45,773 nucleotides of DNA from Granulosicoccus sp. (GTDB lineage Bacteria; Pseudomonadota; Gammaproteobacteria; Granulosicoccales; Granulosicoccaceae): assembly GCA_023301795.1 (NCBI GenBank), contig JALZVU010000016.1:1-45773 (forward strand), given 5' to 3'. The notes under the pieces are model-generated. The model made no database searches. It worked only from the letters and a program-made list of their open reading frames with translations, and was not told the DNA's origin. Of this stretch, positions 8,405-16,485 are shown piece after piece. How positions within the stretch are numbered: position 1 is the first letter of the stretch; every line of letters begins with the position of its first letter. The position numbers and the translations under genes are program-made.

Positions 8405-9678
8405 AATTTCCGTTTTACAGAGCGAATCATCGCAGCCGAGCCTTCAGCCTGCTTCTGCTAGTTGTGTTGGCTTTGATGCTGTTTACCGGTCTGGGTGTAT
8501 TCCGGCTGTATTTTTCGTTCGATTGGACAACAGGTGATGAGGCCGGACAGTTGTTTGCGTTCAGCATTCGTGGTGGCCAGTCCCTTAATATTTTTGAAGC
8601 AGCTCCGTTTGGACGAGTATTCTGGATATCCCAGTGTCTTCTGGTAGCTCTGTGTGTACTGATGCCGTTTTTTCGTATCGCAGGTGCTGTTGTTCTATCG
8701 GTTGTCGCGGCGGTTGGGGTGACGTTTCTGCATTTGCAGTACCCGTTATCTCCCAGTGGCACGCCGTTAGAGTTTGAGTTACTCACCGTCCTGATCCTGA
8801 CGAGTGTTTATGTGCTGCTTAGCTATTTAGGCTCGAGGCGCGATCAGGTGAAAATAGCCGCCTTGTTATCCAAGTACGTTCCAGAGGAGGTCTCGCAGCA
8901 GTATCAACGAGATGCTAATGCGGTTCCCGAGGCAGGTGAAGAGCGTGATATCAGCGTCTTGTTTTGCGATGTTCGTGAATTTTCTGTTGTGGCCCGGGAC
9001 ATTGATTCCAGAAAGCTTGCTCAGTGGTTGAATCTCTATTTTGGCTTTGTGAGCAAAATCGTCATACGCCATCGTGGAAGCATCGACAAATACATGGGAG
9101 ATAGTGTGATGGCTGTCTGGGGCGCCCCTGTCACAAGCACTACGCATGCATTTGATGCACTTCGTACAGCACTCGAAATACAGAGCGAACTGCATGAATT
9201 AAACGCTCAGTACACGGCGCTGGGCTTGCCACAGATTACTGTGGGTATTGGCATTAGCACAGGTCCTGCAATGGTGGGGCCGCTGGGGTCGGAGTACCGA
9301 ATGGATTACACGGTTATCGGTGATACGGTCAACGTGGCGCAACGTCTTGAAGGGCAGACGCGTAAGTACGAAGTGCCTGTTGTTGTGAGTGATAAGACGA
9401 TGGAAAATGTACCCGATATGCTGTGTCGGGAGCTTGATACGGTTAGCGTGAAAGGGCGTGTAGAACCCGTCACCATGTACCAGCCGTTGTGTATGATCGA
9501 TGACGCCAGCGACGGCTTGCTTGAACAGCTTGAGATGCACGAGCGCGCCATGGCTGCAACCGCTGATGCTCAATGGGAAGAAGCGGTCGAGCTGTTTACC
9601 GAGCTGCGCGATGTGTGGGGCCCGGGAAAGATGTACGAGCTGTATTTGCGCGGCATAGAGATTGCGCGACGAGACTAG
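8401..9678 (+). CDS. Membrane-anchored class III adenylate/guanylate cyclase
   Basis: The 425-residue protein has three predicted membrane segments (about 14-37, 74-112 as one or two passes, and 126-144) followed by a class III cyclase catalytic domain (about 180-370). Metal-binding Asp190 (in LFCDVREF) and Asp234 (in KYMGDS) are present. So are the substrate-specifying Lys230 and Thr304 (in DYTVIGD) and the transition-state pair Asn311 and Arg315. Lys plus Thr fits ATP, so cyclic AMP is the likely product. A GTG start at 8401 lies in the last codons of the phosphatase gene (four-base overlap), implying coupled translation. No sensory domain other than the membrane part is visible. The C-terminal 55 residues are TPR-like helices. 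Confidence 0.88.
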   Translation: MKFPFYRANHRSRAFSLLLLVVLALMLFTGLGVFRLYFSFDWTTGDEAGQLFAFSIRGGQSLNIFEAAPFGRVFWISQCLLVALCVLMPFFRIAGAVVLSVVAAVGVTFLHLQYPLSPSGTPLEFELLTVLILTSVYVLLSYLGSRRDQVKIAALLSKYVPEEVSQQYQRDANAVPEAGEERDISVLFCDVREFSVVARDIDSRKLAQWLNLYFGFVSKIVIRHRGSIDKYMGDSVMAVWGAPVTSTTHAFDALRTALEIQSELHELNAQYTALGLPQITVGIGISTGPAMVGPLGSEYRMDYTVIGDTVNVAQRLEGQTRKYEVPVVVSDKTMENVPDMLCRELDTVSVKGRVEPVTMYQPLCMIDDASDGLLEQLEMHERAMAATADAQWEEAVELFTELRDVWGPGKMYELYLRGIEIARRD

Positions 9679-9702
9679 ACCTGGCTGATCATGACGCCAC
9701 GA

Positions 9703-10413
9703 CTACCTGCTGACGTCGTCCACCCAGTCGTTTCCATTAAAGTGTTCTTGTGGGTGAAAATCGGTTTTGTACTGCATTTTTTGACACCCGTCCACCCAGT
9801 ACCCAAGGTACAAATAAGGGTAGGCCATCGCTTTGCTCAACTCTATTTGCTGAAGAATGCAGAACTTTCCGAGCCCACGTGCGTTTTGCTCAGGGTCAAA
9901 AAATGTATAGACCGCTGAAAGCCCATCAGCTGTGGCGTCTGTAACCGCAACAGCGATGATTTTCGTGTCAAGCCTGACCTCTAAAAACAGTGTTTCGCCC
10001 CATGGGTTCAAGAGGAAGCGCGAAAAATCCTCAGGTTCGGGGTTATCCATTCCACCGTCGGGGTGGCGGGAATTGAGATAGCGACAGTACAGGTCAAAAT
10101 ACTCGTCAGTGAACTGTGAGGGCACAAAATCAACTGCAAGCTCGCTGTTGCTCGCAAGATTCCGTCTATCAGTACGTCTGGGTTTGAAGTCATCGCAACG
10201 GATGCGCACAGGCGTGCAGGCAGAACACTCAGTGCAGCCTGGTCGGTAGACGTATTCGCCAGAGCGTCTGAAGCCGCGTTTTATCAGCTGGTTGTAAACA
10301 GCCCTGGGGTGCGGATGGTGCGGATCGGCGTAGATATTAACCGCTTTGCGATCCTCCAGATAACTGCAATCATTGACCGATCCCTGGTAGAGCTTTATGC
10401 GTTGCTGCGTCAT
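9703..10413 (-). CDS. bpt: Aspartate/glutamate leucyltransferase Bpt
   Basis: Bpt transfers leucine from Leu-tRNA to proteins with N-terminal Asp or Glu and so marks them for ClpAP via the N-end rule. The ATG at 10413 gives 236 residues, matching the family length of about 235; an upstream in-frame start at 10476 would add 21 residues unlike the family. The N-terminal domain has the cysteine cluster R-P-G-C-T-E-C-S-A-C followed by PVRI, typical of bacterial arginyl/leucyl transferases. The C-terminal domain carries the GNAT-like fold with YTFFDPE and YLGYWVDGC motifs. It converges with the cyclase gene with 24 bases between them. Confidence 0.93.
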   Translation of the reverse strand: MTQQRIKLYQGSVNDCSYLEDRKAVNIYADPHHPHPRAVYNQLIKRGFRRSGEYVYRPGCTECSACTPVRIRCDDFKPRRTDRRNLASNSELAVDFVPSQFTDEYFDLYCRYLNSRHPDGGMDNPEPEDFSRFLLNPWGETLFLEVRLDTKIIAVAVTDATADGLSAVYTFFDPEQNARGLGKFCILQQIELSKAMAYPYLYLGYWVDGCQKMQYKTDFHPQEHFNGNDWVDDVSR

Positions 10414-10461
10414 CTTATTAACTGTATCAGAGCAGGTGGTTTGACAGTTGTCGGTAACCTC

Positions 10462-10475
10462 TGGGGATATCCCCA
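10462..10475. promoter_or_regulatory. 14-bp perfect palindrome upstream of bpt
   Basis: TGGGGATATCCCCA is an exact palindrome lying about 50 bases upstream of the chosen bpt start. Immediately next to it, AAACGCC and GGCGTTT form a second inverted repeat with an eight-base loop (10475-10496). The pair sits in a 243-base gap between divergent genes, so an operator or a small RNA structure is possible. No known binding-site consensus was matched. Confidence 0.35.
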
Positions 10476-10565
10476 AACGCCGTGTTATTGGCGTTTTATG
10501 AGCTCATGTGGTGCATCTTTGTAGAATACTGTCACAAAATGATCTCAAAGCACATGAAACCACGT

Positions 10566-10595
10566 TTGAGGCTTACCAAACTGTTAGAATATAAC
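10566..10595 (+). promoter_or_regulatory. Candidate sigma-70 promoter for the membrane gene at 10657
   Basis: TTGAGG at 10566-10571 and TATAAC at 10590-10595 are separated by 18 bases (4/6 and 5/6 matches to consensus). The predicted start would leave a leader of about 55 bases before the ATG at 10657. The -10 region overlaps an imperfect inverted repeat, AACTGTTA-gaata-TAACGGTT, which could bind a regulator. Support is by eye only. Confidence 0.35.
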
Positions 10596-10656
10596 GGTTA
10601 CGCAGAGGCAGACGTTTGGGTATTGCTGCTGCACTATACATCTAGGAATTGGCTCG

Positions 10657-11124
10657 ATGGGAAGTTCAAATAGTTCGCGTTCGATGTCTCATGCGTTGCA
10701 AAGCAGCTCCAAAGTCGTTATCCGGCAGGTTAAGTTTCCAGGACTCATCAGAGCGGCTGCCGAATCGCTTTTGTTCAGCTTTGCGTTTTTGGCAGCGGGC
10801 TACGTCAGCCTTGGTCTGGCACTAACTGAAATGCTGGTACCGATGGTACCTGTTGTGTTCATCATGATGCTGTCAATGGTTTTCAGTGGTGTCTATCGAC
10901 CTGAAATCACTAATTCAATCATGAACTTATATATACATTCGGCATACGGCTATGTTCTGGCATCGTTCATGTTCATCCTGAGTGTGCCACTCATTGCGCC
11001 TGAATACGCAACTCTTAAGTTCGAATTTTTCTTCCTGTTTTTCTCGTTCTTCGTCATCAATACCATGCGCCCTATCCTTAGCGGTACCGACTTTATGGAC
11101 GGTGGTGGTAGACGTACGAACTAG
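10657..11124 (+). CDS. Orphan membrane protein resembling the N-terminus of EpsB-type sugar transferases
   Basis: The 155-residue protein has a polar N-terminus and four predicted membrane segments (about 32-54, 58-78, 94-114, 121-137). Its layout and pattern, including S-G-V-Y-R-P-E-I before the third segment and the arginine-ending fourth segment, recall the membrane region of polyprenyl-phosphate sugar transferases linked to exosortase loci (EpsB type, TIGR03013). In those proteins a CoA-binding-like region and the catalytic transferase domain follow; here the frame stops at G-G-G-R-R-T-N and nothing downstream continues the homology in any plus-strand frame. It is therefore either a truncated remnant or a stand-alone membrane protein. 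The match is from memory of the family pattern and is tentative. No other polysaccharide genes are in the window. Confidence 0.55.
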   Translation: MGSSNSSRSMSHALQSSSKVVIRQVKFPGLIRAAAESLLFSFAFLAAGYVSLGLALTEMLVPMVPVVFIMMLSMVFSGVYRPEITNSIMNLYIHSAYGYVLASFMFILSVPLIAPEYATLKFEFFFLFFSFFVINTMRPILSGTDFMDGGGRRTN

Positions 11125-11130
11125 GGAGGG

Positions 11131-11149
11131 CTGTGGCTACGAGTCACAG
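11131..11149. terminator. Short hairpin between convergent genes
   Basis: CTGTGGCT at 11131-11138 and AGTCACAG at 11142-11149 can pair over eight bases as RNA, including one G-U pair, around a three-base loop. It lies just after the stop of the membrane gene and before the end of sbcB. No T tract follows, so its role as a terminator is weakly supported. Confidence 0.3.
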
Positions 11150-11154
11150 TGGTA

Positions 11155-12612
11155 CTACAGCGTGCTACCCACGTTGTGTGCCACCAGATGTCTGTAAGCC
11201 ACTAACTGGTCTTTAAGCTCGCGTTCCGAGCTTTCCCAGTCCACGCTTGCCATCTCTGCATCAAACTGCGCGAATGTGAGCCACGGCGATGCCTCATTAA
11301 TCAGCTTGTCGTGGCAGAACTCTTGCCAGCGTAGCGTCTGTTCTTCATCAAGTGTTTCGGGATAGTGGCGGGCTTGGTATCGCCATGCGAGCTCCAGCAG
11401 ACGTTTATCATCGAAATGCCCACCGGCCCCACTAATATCCTGAGGCTTGCTGTCTCTTAGAGCAGCGGCACGCTGGCGATCATCGCTGCTCATAAATGAA
11501 CCTGAATATAAGGTGCCTTCTACGTCTGTATGCGTTTCAGGCCATGATCGGGTCATCGCTTCAATAATGGTTTCTAACGTGTCGGGCTCGAGGAGTTTTC
11601 GCGCAATCTGCTCGTGGGCCTTGATGCTGGCTAAGTCGATTCCCAAGCGTTCGGCGTCGGCAGCTTGCATCGTATTGAACGGTACGATGACGGGACATTT
11701 ATTAATCTGTACTGTTCTTAGAGCAGGGCGTGCAGTAATGGGTTGATCGGCCTCAATATCAGCCGCCCTGGTAAACAGACGTTTGGCGATCTCATCAGCG
11801 CTCATGCTCAGGAGCTCAGATGGATCCTGATGCAGATCAATAACGATGATGCTATTACGATTATCCGGATGAATTGTCAGCGGCAATATGGGGCTAATAT
11901 GAGATCGGGTTGCAGGGATCATCCCCGATACTTGCAGACAGACTGCCGGCTTGCGGGTATTGAGTGAGTTTGATACCGCGTGTTTTGTTCGGTTGTTAAA
12001 CGCAAAATCATACAATTTGGGCTGCGCGTTGCGAATAAGCCGCGCCATGTCAATGGTTGCGCGCACATCACTTAATGCGTCATGTGCCTGACCGTGATCA
12101 ATGCCGTTGGCCGCAGTGAGGTGCTCCAGTCTGTTGCTGGGCCCACCTTGATCATTCAAAGGCCATTGGATGCCATCAGGACGCAAGGCGCGTGTCAGGC
12201 GTACGATATCCAGTAGATCCCAGCGGCTGTTGCCATCCTTGTATTCATATTCATAAGGATCGAAAAAATTGCGGAACAGCGTGTGACGAGTGAATTCATC
12301 ATCAAACCGAATGCTGTTATAGCCCAGTGAGCAGGTGCCGGGTTTGCCAATCTGCTGCACAATTTGTTCGATGAAGTGGTTTTCAGTCAGTCCTTGTTCA
12401 TTAACCAGTTGCGGTGTAATACCTGTGACTTTGCATGCAGCAGGGTGCGGCAGGTAGTCCATGGACTGCTGGCAGTAGATCACCAGGGGTTCACCGATTT
12501 CCACAAGGTTCATGTCGGTGCGAACGCCTGCAAACTGGCAAGGGCGGTCCCACGCGGGGTGCGTGCCAAACGTCTCGTAGTCAAACCAGTAGAGGCTGGG
12601 CGTATGGCTCAT
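11155..12612 (-). CDS. sbcB: Exodeoxyribonuclease I (SbcB)
   Basis: Exonuclease I degrades single-stranded DNA 3'-to-5' and acts in mismatch repair and recombination. The 485-residue product (E. coli 475) begins with the DEDD exonuclease domain, and the first acidic motif appears in F-D-Y-E-T-F-G-T-H-P. Further family signatures are the F-A-G-V-R-T-D segment, G-Y-N-S-I-R-F-D-D-E and the late H-x-A-x-x-D motif (H-D-A-L-S-D). The middle SH3-like and C-terminal helical domains typical of SbcB follow. It lies downstream of the DUF2058 gene (73-base gap) on the same strand, and an operon with the hydrolase and DUF2058 genes is possible. Confidence 0.95.
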   Translation of the reverse strand: MSHTPSLYWFDYETFGTHPAWDRPCQFAGVRTDMNLVEIGEPLVIYCQQSMDYLPHPAACKVTGITPQLVNEQGLTENHFIEQIVQQIGKPGTCSLGYNSIRFDDEFTRHTLFRNFFDPYEYEYKDGNSRWDLLDIVRLTRALRPDGIQWPLNDQGGPSNRLEHLTAANGIDHGQAHDALSDVRATIDMARLIRNAQPKLYDFAFNNRTKHAVSNSLNTRKPAVCLQVSGMIPATRSHISPILPLTIHPDNRNSIIVIDLHQDPSELLSMSADEIAKRLFTRAADIEADQPITARPALRTVQINKCPVIVPFNTMQAADAERLGIDLASIKAHEQIARKLLEPDTLETIIEAMTRSWPETHTDVEGTLYSGSFMSSDDRQRAAALRDSKPQDISGAGGHFDDKRLLELAWRYQARHYPETLDEEQTLRWQEFCHDKLINEASPWLTFAQFDAEMASVDWESSERELKDQLVAYRHLVAHNVGSTL

Positions 12613-12685
12613 GAGTGCTCAGGTGTGCGCCTAAATGGACTCTGCGCAGGTGTAATCCGACCAAAAGTCTCCAAGCCTTGAATGC

Positions 12686-13315
12686 TCACCAGATCAGGTC
12701 ATCCGGTATTGGAAATTCTTCATCCTCTTCACTGGAGTCGTCTACATCGGTGGTGATGAAGATGACCCATTGCGGGTTTGCGCGCCGAATCTGCACCGCG
12801 GTGTCTGCGGGTATCACCCGTGTCGCGCCGTTTAGTCGCGTGATCGCAAGCTCGCCACTGGCCAGTTGCTTGCGCACAGGTTCAGTGACCAGAAGCTCCC
12901 GAATTTTGTTCTGCAAGGTAAATCGATAGATTTCTTCGCCTTTGAAATTCTTCAAAGCCGTGGTGTCGATGAGCTTTTGAACCTCAGCTTTCATCTGGCG
13001 ACGCTTCTCAGCGACTACCGGATCAGCCGGTGGCCTGGCAGGGGCCTGCGCAGCAGGTGCTCGAGTGCTCCAGCTTCCAGCGCGCGCTTTTACTGCAGGC
13101 GCTTTTTTTGCCTTTTTCTTTTTGGGTGGTGAGGCAGGTACATGGGTGTAGCCAGCCTTCGGTTGAGTCTGTACTGGCGCTTTGGTGGACGGTGTGCTGT
13201 CTACTTTTTTGTGGGCGCTTTGGGGCTTTTTGGCAGCTCGTTTGCGCTTGGCAGGCGCAGGCTTGGGTTTGGCAAAGCCTGCGTTGAGCAACTGATCGCG
13301 CAATGAGTCAGACAT
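12686..13315 (-). CDS. DUF2058 family protein (YaiL-like)
   Basis: The 209-residue protein matches the DUF2058 family, to which E. coli YaiL belongs. It opens with S-L-R-D-Q-L-L-N-A-G, followed by a long lysine/alanine/proline-rich region (about 17-90) that is likely disordered and strongly basic. The conserved C-terminal domain (about 100-209) includes V-Q-K-L-I-D, G-E-L-A-I-T-R-L, V-I-P-A and the terminal P-D-D-L-I-W, nearly the same as the YaiL end. Nucleic-acid association has been suggested for this family, but the molecular function is not established. The basic tail and the neighbouring nuclease gene fit that idea only loosely. Confidence 0.88.
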   Translation of the reverse strand: MSDSLRDQLLNAGFAKPKPAPAKRKRAAKKPQSAHKKVDSTPSTKAPVQTQPKAGYTHVPASPPKKKKAKKAPAVKARAGSWSTRAPAAQAPARPPADPVVAEKRRQMKAEVQKLIDTTALKNFKGEEIYRFTLQNKIRELLVTEPVRKQLASGELAITRLNGATRVIPADTAVQIRRANPQWVIFITTDVDDSSEEDEEFPIPDDLIW

Positions 13316-13388
13316 GTATTTGAAATTTGTGGTCCACGAGTGAGCTATAGGATAGCGAATGCTGAAGCCATTCGGGAGATCTGGCCGT

Positions 13389-14159
13389 TCAGGAGGTTAT
13401 AAATTCCTGAACCACGCGGGTGAATTGGGCCGGTTTCTCGGCATGCGGCCAGTGACCCGCACCACCAATGATTTTCAGACTGGGCTGGGCGCATACACGT
13501 TGAATTTCAGGCTCATCGGAGGCTTCAAGGTAATCGCTATTGCCTCCTTTTATGAACAGTACTGGCTGTTCAATACGCGTGTGAATAGTGGGCGCTTGAG
13601 CGATCAGGTTGTAATCCTCGGCCAGTTGCGAGAGATTGAAGCGCCACATCCATCGGCCTGAATCGTGCCGATACAAGCTCTTGAGCAGAAATGATCGAAC
13701 CCCAGCGTCGCCGATGGTCGGGCGCAGCAGCTTATCGGCCTCTCCACGACCTTCGAGATTCTGTAGGTCGATGGCTTGCAGTGCGTCGAGAATATCTTGA
13801 TGGTGCGGCGGATAGGCGCGCGGGGCGATGTCGACAACAATCATTTGCTCTAGGCCAGTGCATCGAGGGTTGCCCGCCATACACATAGCTACCTTGCCTC
13901 CTAAAGAGTGCCCCAACAGGCGAAATTGTGTGACACCGGCGGCATCCAGTTCGTCTAGGACAGCCTCAGCCATCGCTTCGATTGATAAGGTTGGCAGGCT
14001 GGGAGATTGACCGTGTCCGGGCAGATCGATACGTAGCACTGACACACTGCGTTCCAGATGCAGGGCCACAGATCGAAAATTGTCCAGACTGCCAAACAAG
14101 CCATGTAGCATGACAAGCACAGGCCCTTGGCCGGCGTAAATACTGTTCAATCTGCTCAC
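13389..14159 (-). CDS. Alpha/beta hydrolase (YbfF-type esterase)
   Basis: This is a 256-residue alpha/beta-fold hydrolase. It carries the oxyanion-hole motif L-H-G-L-F-G, the R-I-D-L-P-G-H-G-Q-S segment, the nucleophile elbow G-H-S-L-G-G with Ser85, and a C-terminal G-A-G-H-W-P-H that supplies the catalytic histidine. These features match YbfF-like esterases that cleave short acyl esters or thioesters; the natural substrate is unknown. The start is a GTG at 14159 with GAGG about eight bases upstream, and it is divergent from gshA with a 48-base gap between starts. It is the first gene of a minus-strand run that continues to DUF2058 and sbcB. Confidence 0.87.
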   Translation of the reverse strand: MSRLNSIYAGQGPVLVMLHGLFGSLDNFRSVALHLERSVSVLRIDLPGHGQSPSLPTLSIEAMAEAVLDELDAAGVTQFRLLGHSLGGKVAMCMAGNPRCTGLEQMIVVDIAPRAYPPHHQDILDALQAIDLQNLEGRGEADKLLRPTIGDAGVRSFLLKSLYRHDSGRWMWRFNLSQLAEDYNLIAQAPTIHTRIEQPVLFIKGGNSDYLEASDEPEIQRVCAQPSLKIIGGAGHWPHAEKPAQFTRVVQEFITS

Positions 14160-14207
14160 AGCTTCTGCCTCTGGGTTACACTTCTGCGACGAGGCTGCGG
14201 GAATTTC

Positions 14208-15860
14208 ATGGTGTACTCCGAGGTTAGAAAAAAAATCGATCGACTGGTCAGTCAGTGCGATCCCGCCCTGTTTGCGGCGCGTAAGGTTGGCCTTGAGAAA
14301 GAGTCGCTGCGCGTAAACGCTACAGGTGGTATTTCACAACTTGACCATCCTGCGGCGTTAGGTCGTGCACTCACCCATCCGTTCATTACCACAGACTTCT
14401 CCGAAGCGCTGCTGGAAATGGTAACACCGCCGTGTGCATCCGCCGATGAAGCGCTGAACTACCTCGTCACAATTCATAAATTCGTTGCCCAGCGTTTGCC
14501 TGCTGGTGAACATATCTGGAATACCAGTATGCCTTGCATCTTGCGAGGTGGTGAGAGCGTGCGCATTGGTGAGTACGGTGATTCGCATATTGGAAGAATG
14601 AAGCACATTTATCGGCGTGGGCTTGGCTTGCGTTACGGTCGTCGTATGCAGGCCATTGCGGGTATTCACTTTAATTTTTCCATGCCGGAAGAGGCATGGA
14701 TGGCGCGCAAGAATCTTGATTCAGAAGGCTTGGGTGGATGTGACTATCTATCGCAGTGGCAGGCTCTGGATGCCACTAGCCAGCAAGCGCATCGCACGCA
14801 AGGATACTTTCACATGATGCAGAATCTACTGCGTGTGGGCTGGATGGTTCCCTATCTGTTTGGTGCTTCGCCTGCTATTTGCGCCAGCTTTCTGAACGAG
14901 GGCGAGGGTGACGAGCTTGACGTCTGGAACAGTTCCACGCGTTACGCGCCACATGGCACCTCCTTACGCATGGGTAAAATAGGCTATCGCTATCGTGAAG
15001 ATCACCCGATAGATCTGAGCGTGCGGCATACCAGCGTCGAAGAATACATACAAGACATTATCGGCCATGTCACCCAAGATCATCCTGCCTACAAGGCCTT
15101 AGGTACACTTGACGCTCAGGGCGACTACCAGCAATTAAATACGACACGGCTGCAAATCGAAAACGAGTTTTACAGCTCGGTGCGGCCCAAGCAAATTGCA
15201 GATTCCGGTGAGTTGCCTATTCATGCGTTGCGTGAGCGCGGCATTCGCTATCTGGAGCTGCGTTCGGTTGATGTGAATCTGGCTCAGCCTGCCGGTCTGG
15301 ATATCGAGCAAATTGCCATGTTAGAGATGCTCATGATGTTCGCGTGGCTGGAACAGCCTTCGCCATTAGAGGCCGCCGAGGTAGACGCTTGCACGCGCAA
15401 TGTTAAAACGGTAGCCCATCGTGGTCGTGAACCCGGATTAGAGCTTGAGGGGCCGACAGGCTCTGTGGGCGTGCAACAATGGGGCGAGCAAGTTCTGGAC
15501 ACGCTAGCCCCTATCGCCCAGTGGCTAGACAAAGATCGGGCCGATGCGCTCTATGTCAACGCACTGAACGCACAGCACGCCAAGTTCGCAGACCCCGAAC
15601 TCACGCCATCTGCTGCCATGATAAGAGGCATTAAGCAGACAGGCTCTTTCTTTGAGCATTCGCAGGAGTTGTCCAAACAGCATCACGAGCACTTACTGGC
15701 AACGCCGGTAGATGCCGAGATCGAAAAAATACTGGCCGATAAGGTTATTGAGTCTATTGATAAGCAGGCACTAGCGGAGCAAGAGTCGCTAGGCGGCTTT
15801 GAAGAATTTCTTGCATCTTATCTGGAGCAAATACACACTCCCGATCTGGTTGATGTCTGA
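14208..15860 (+). CDS. gshA: Glutamate-cysteine ligase (GshA, proteobacterial type)
   Basis: GshA makes gamma-glutamylcysteine from glutamate, cysteine and ATP, the first step of glutathione synthesis in the cytoplasm. The ATG at 14208 gives 550 residues, somewhat longer than the 518 of E. coli. It begins with the family-like segment containing G-L-E-K-E-S-L-R-V. Other signatures are T-D-F-S-E-A-L-L-E-M-V-T-P, I-A-G-I-H-F-N-F-S, N-E-F-Y-S-S-V-R-P-K and Y-L-E-L-R-S-V-D-V-N. An upstream in-frame ATG at 14127 lies within the divergent hydrolase gene and is not favoured. Its stop overlaps mobA by eight bases. Confidence 0.96.
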   Translation: MVYSEVRKKIDRLVSQCDPALFAARKVGLEKESLRVNATGGISQLDHPAALGRALTHPFITTDFSEALLEMVTPPCASADEALNYLVTIHKFVAQRLPAGEHIWNTSMPCILRGGESVRIGEYGDSHIGRMKHIYRRGLGLRYGRRMQAIAGIHFNFSMPEEAWMARKNLDSEGLGGCDYLSQWQALDATSQQAHRTQGYFHMMQNLLRVGWMVPYLFGASPAICASFLNEGEGDELDVWNSSTRYAPHGTSLRMGKIGYRYREDHPIDLSVRHTSVEEYIQDIIGHVTQDHPAYKALGTLDAQGDYQQLNTTRLQIENEFYSSVRPKQIADSGELPIHALRERGIRYLELRSVDVNLAQPAGLDIEQIAMLEMLMMFAWLEQPSPLEAAEVDACTRNVKTVAHRGREPGLELEGPTGSVGVQQWGEQVLDTLAPIAQWLDKDRADALYVNALNAQHAKFADPELTPSAAMIRGIKQTGSFFEHSQELSKQHHEHLLATPVDAEIEKILADKVIESIDKQALAEQESLGGFEEFLASYLEQIHTPDLVDV

Positions 15861-16485
15861 GATGGGTGCGCTCGAATCTACCGTAAGGGCATCTGATGTG
15901 GGTGCGGTGGTGTTGGCCGGCGGGTTAGCGCGGCGCATGGGCGGACAGGATAAAGGGCTTGTGATGCTCGGTGGGAAAGCAATGGCCAGCTATGCATTGC
16001 ATACCGTAATGCCGTTGGTTAAGCACTGTGTGATTAACGCTAACCGCAACAGCGAGGCGTATGCCAGCCTGCTGCCAGAGGGTGTTGACGTTATCGCAGA
16101 TACTCGTGTGGGGCATTTGGGGCCTTTATCGGGCCTAAGCTCAGCTATTGATTACTTCGATACTGACTATGTGCTGATGTGCCCCTGCGACAGTCCTTTT
16201 ATGCAATCAGAGCTTATTATTGATCTGATCACCCAGTGCAAGCTTCAAGATGCTGACATTGCTGCAGCTCACGATGGCGAACGCCTGCAACCGGTTTTTT
16301 GTGTGGTTCATCGGCGTGTGAAAACGTCACTGGACGCCTTCTTGGATAGCGGCGAACGAAAAATTGACCGATGGTTCGATGCGCACAAGTTGGTGGCAGT
16401 AGATGCCAGTCAGTACACCGATTCGTTTCGTAACATCAATACCGATGATGAGCTGGCAAACGCTGAGAAGAGCTTGCTTGCATGA
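15853..16485 (+). CDS. mobA: Molybdenum cofactor guanylyltransferase MobA
   Basis: MobA attaches GMP from GTP to molybdopterin to form the guanine dinucleotide cofactor used by the DMSO-reductase family. The 210-residue product carries the nucleotide-binding signature L-A-G-G-L-A-R-R-M-G-G-Q-D-K-G-L near residue 22 and the metal-binding aspartate in C-P-C-D-S-P-F. I chose the ATG at 15853, which overlaps the gshA stop; another ATG at 15862 is possible. The gene overlaps moeA by four bases (ATGA), so the two molybdenum genes are coupled. No molybdoenzyme gene is present in this window. Confidence 0.92.
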   Translation: MSEMGALESTVRASDVGAVVLAGGLARRMGGQDKGLVMLGGKAMASYALHTVMPLVKHCVINANRNSEAYASLLPEGVDVIADTRVGHLGPLSGLSSAIDYFDTDYVLMCPCDSPFMQSELIIDLITQCKLQDADIAAAHDGERLQPVFCVVHRRVKTSLDAFLDSGERKIDRWFDAHKLVAVDASQYTDSFRNINTDDELANAEKSLLA

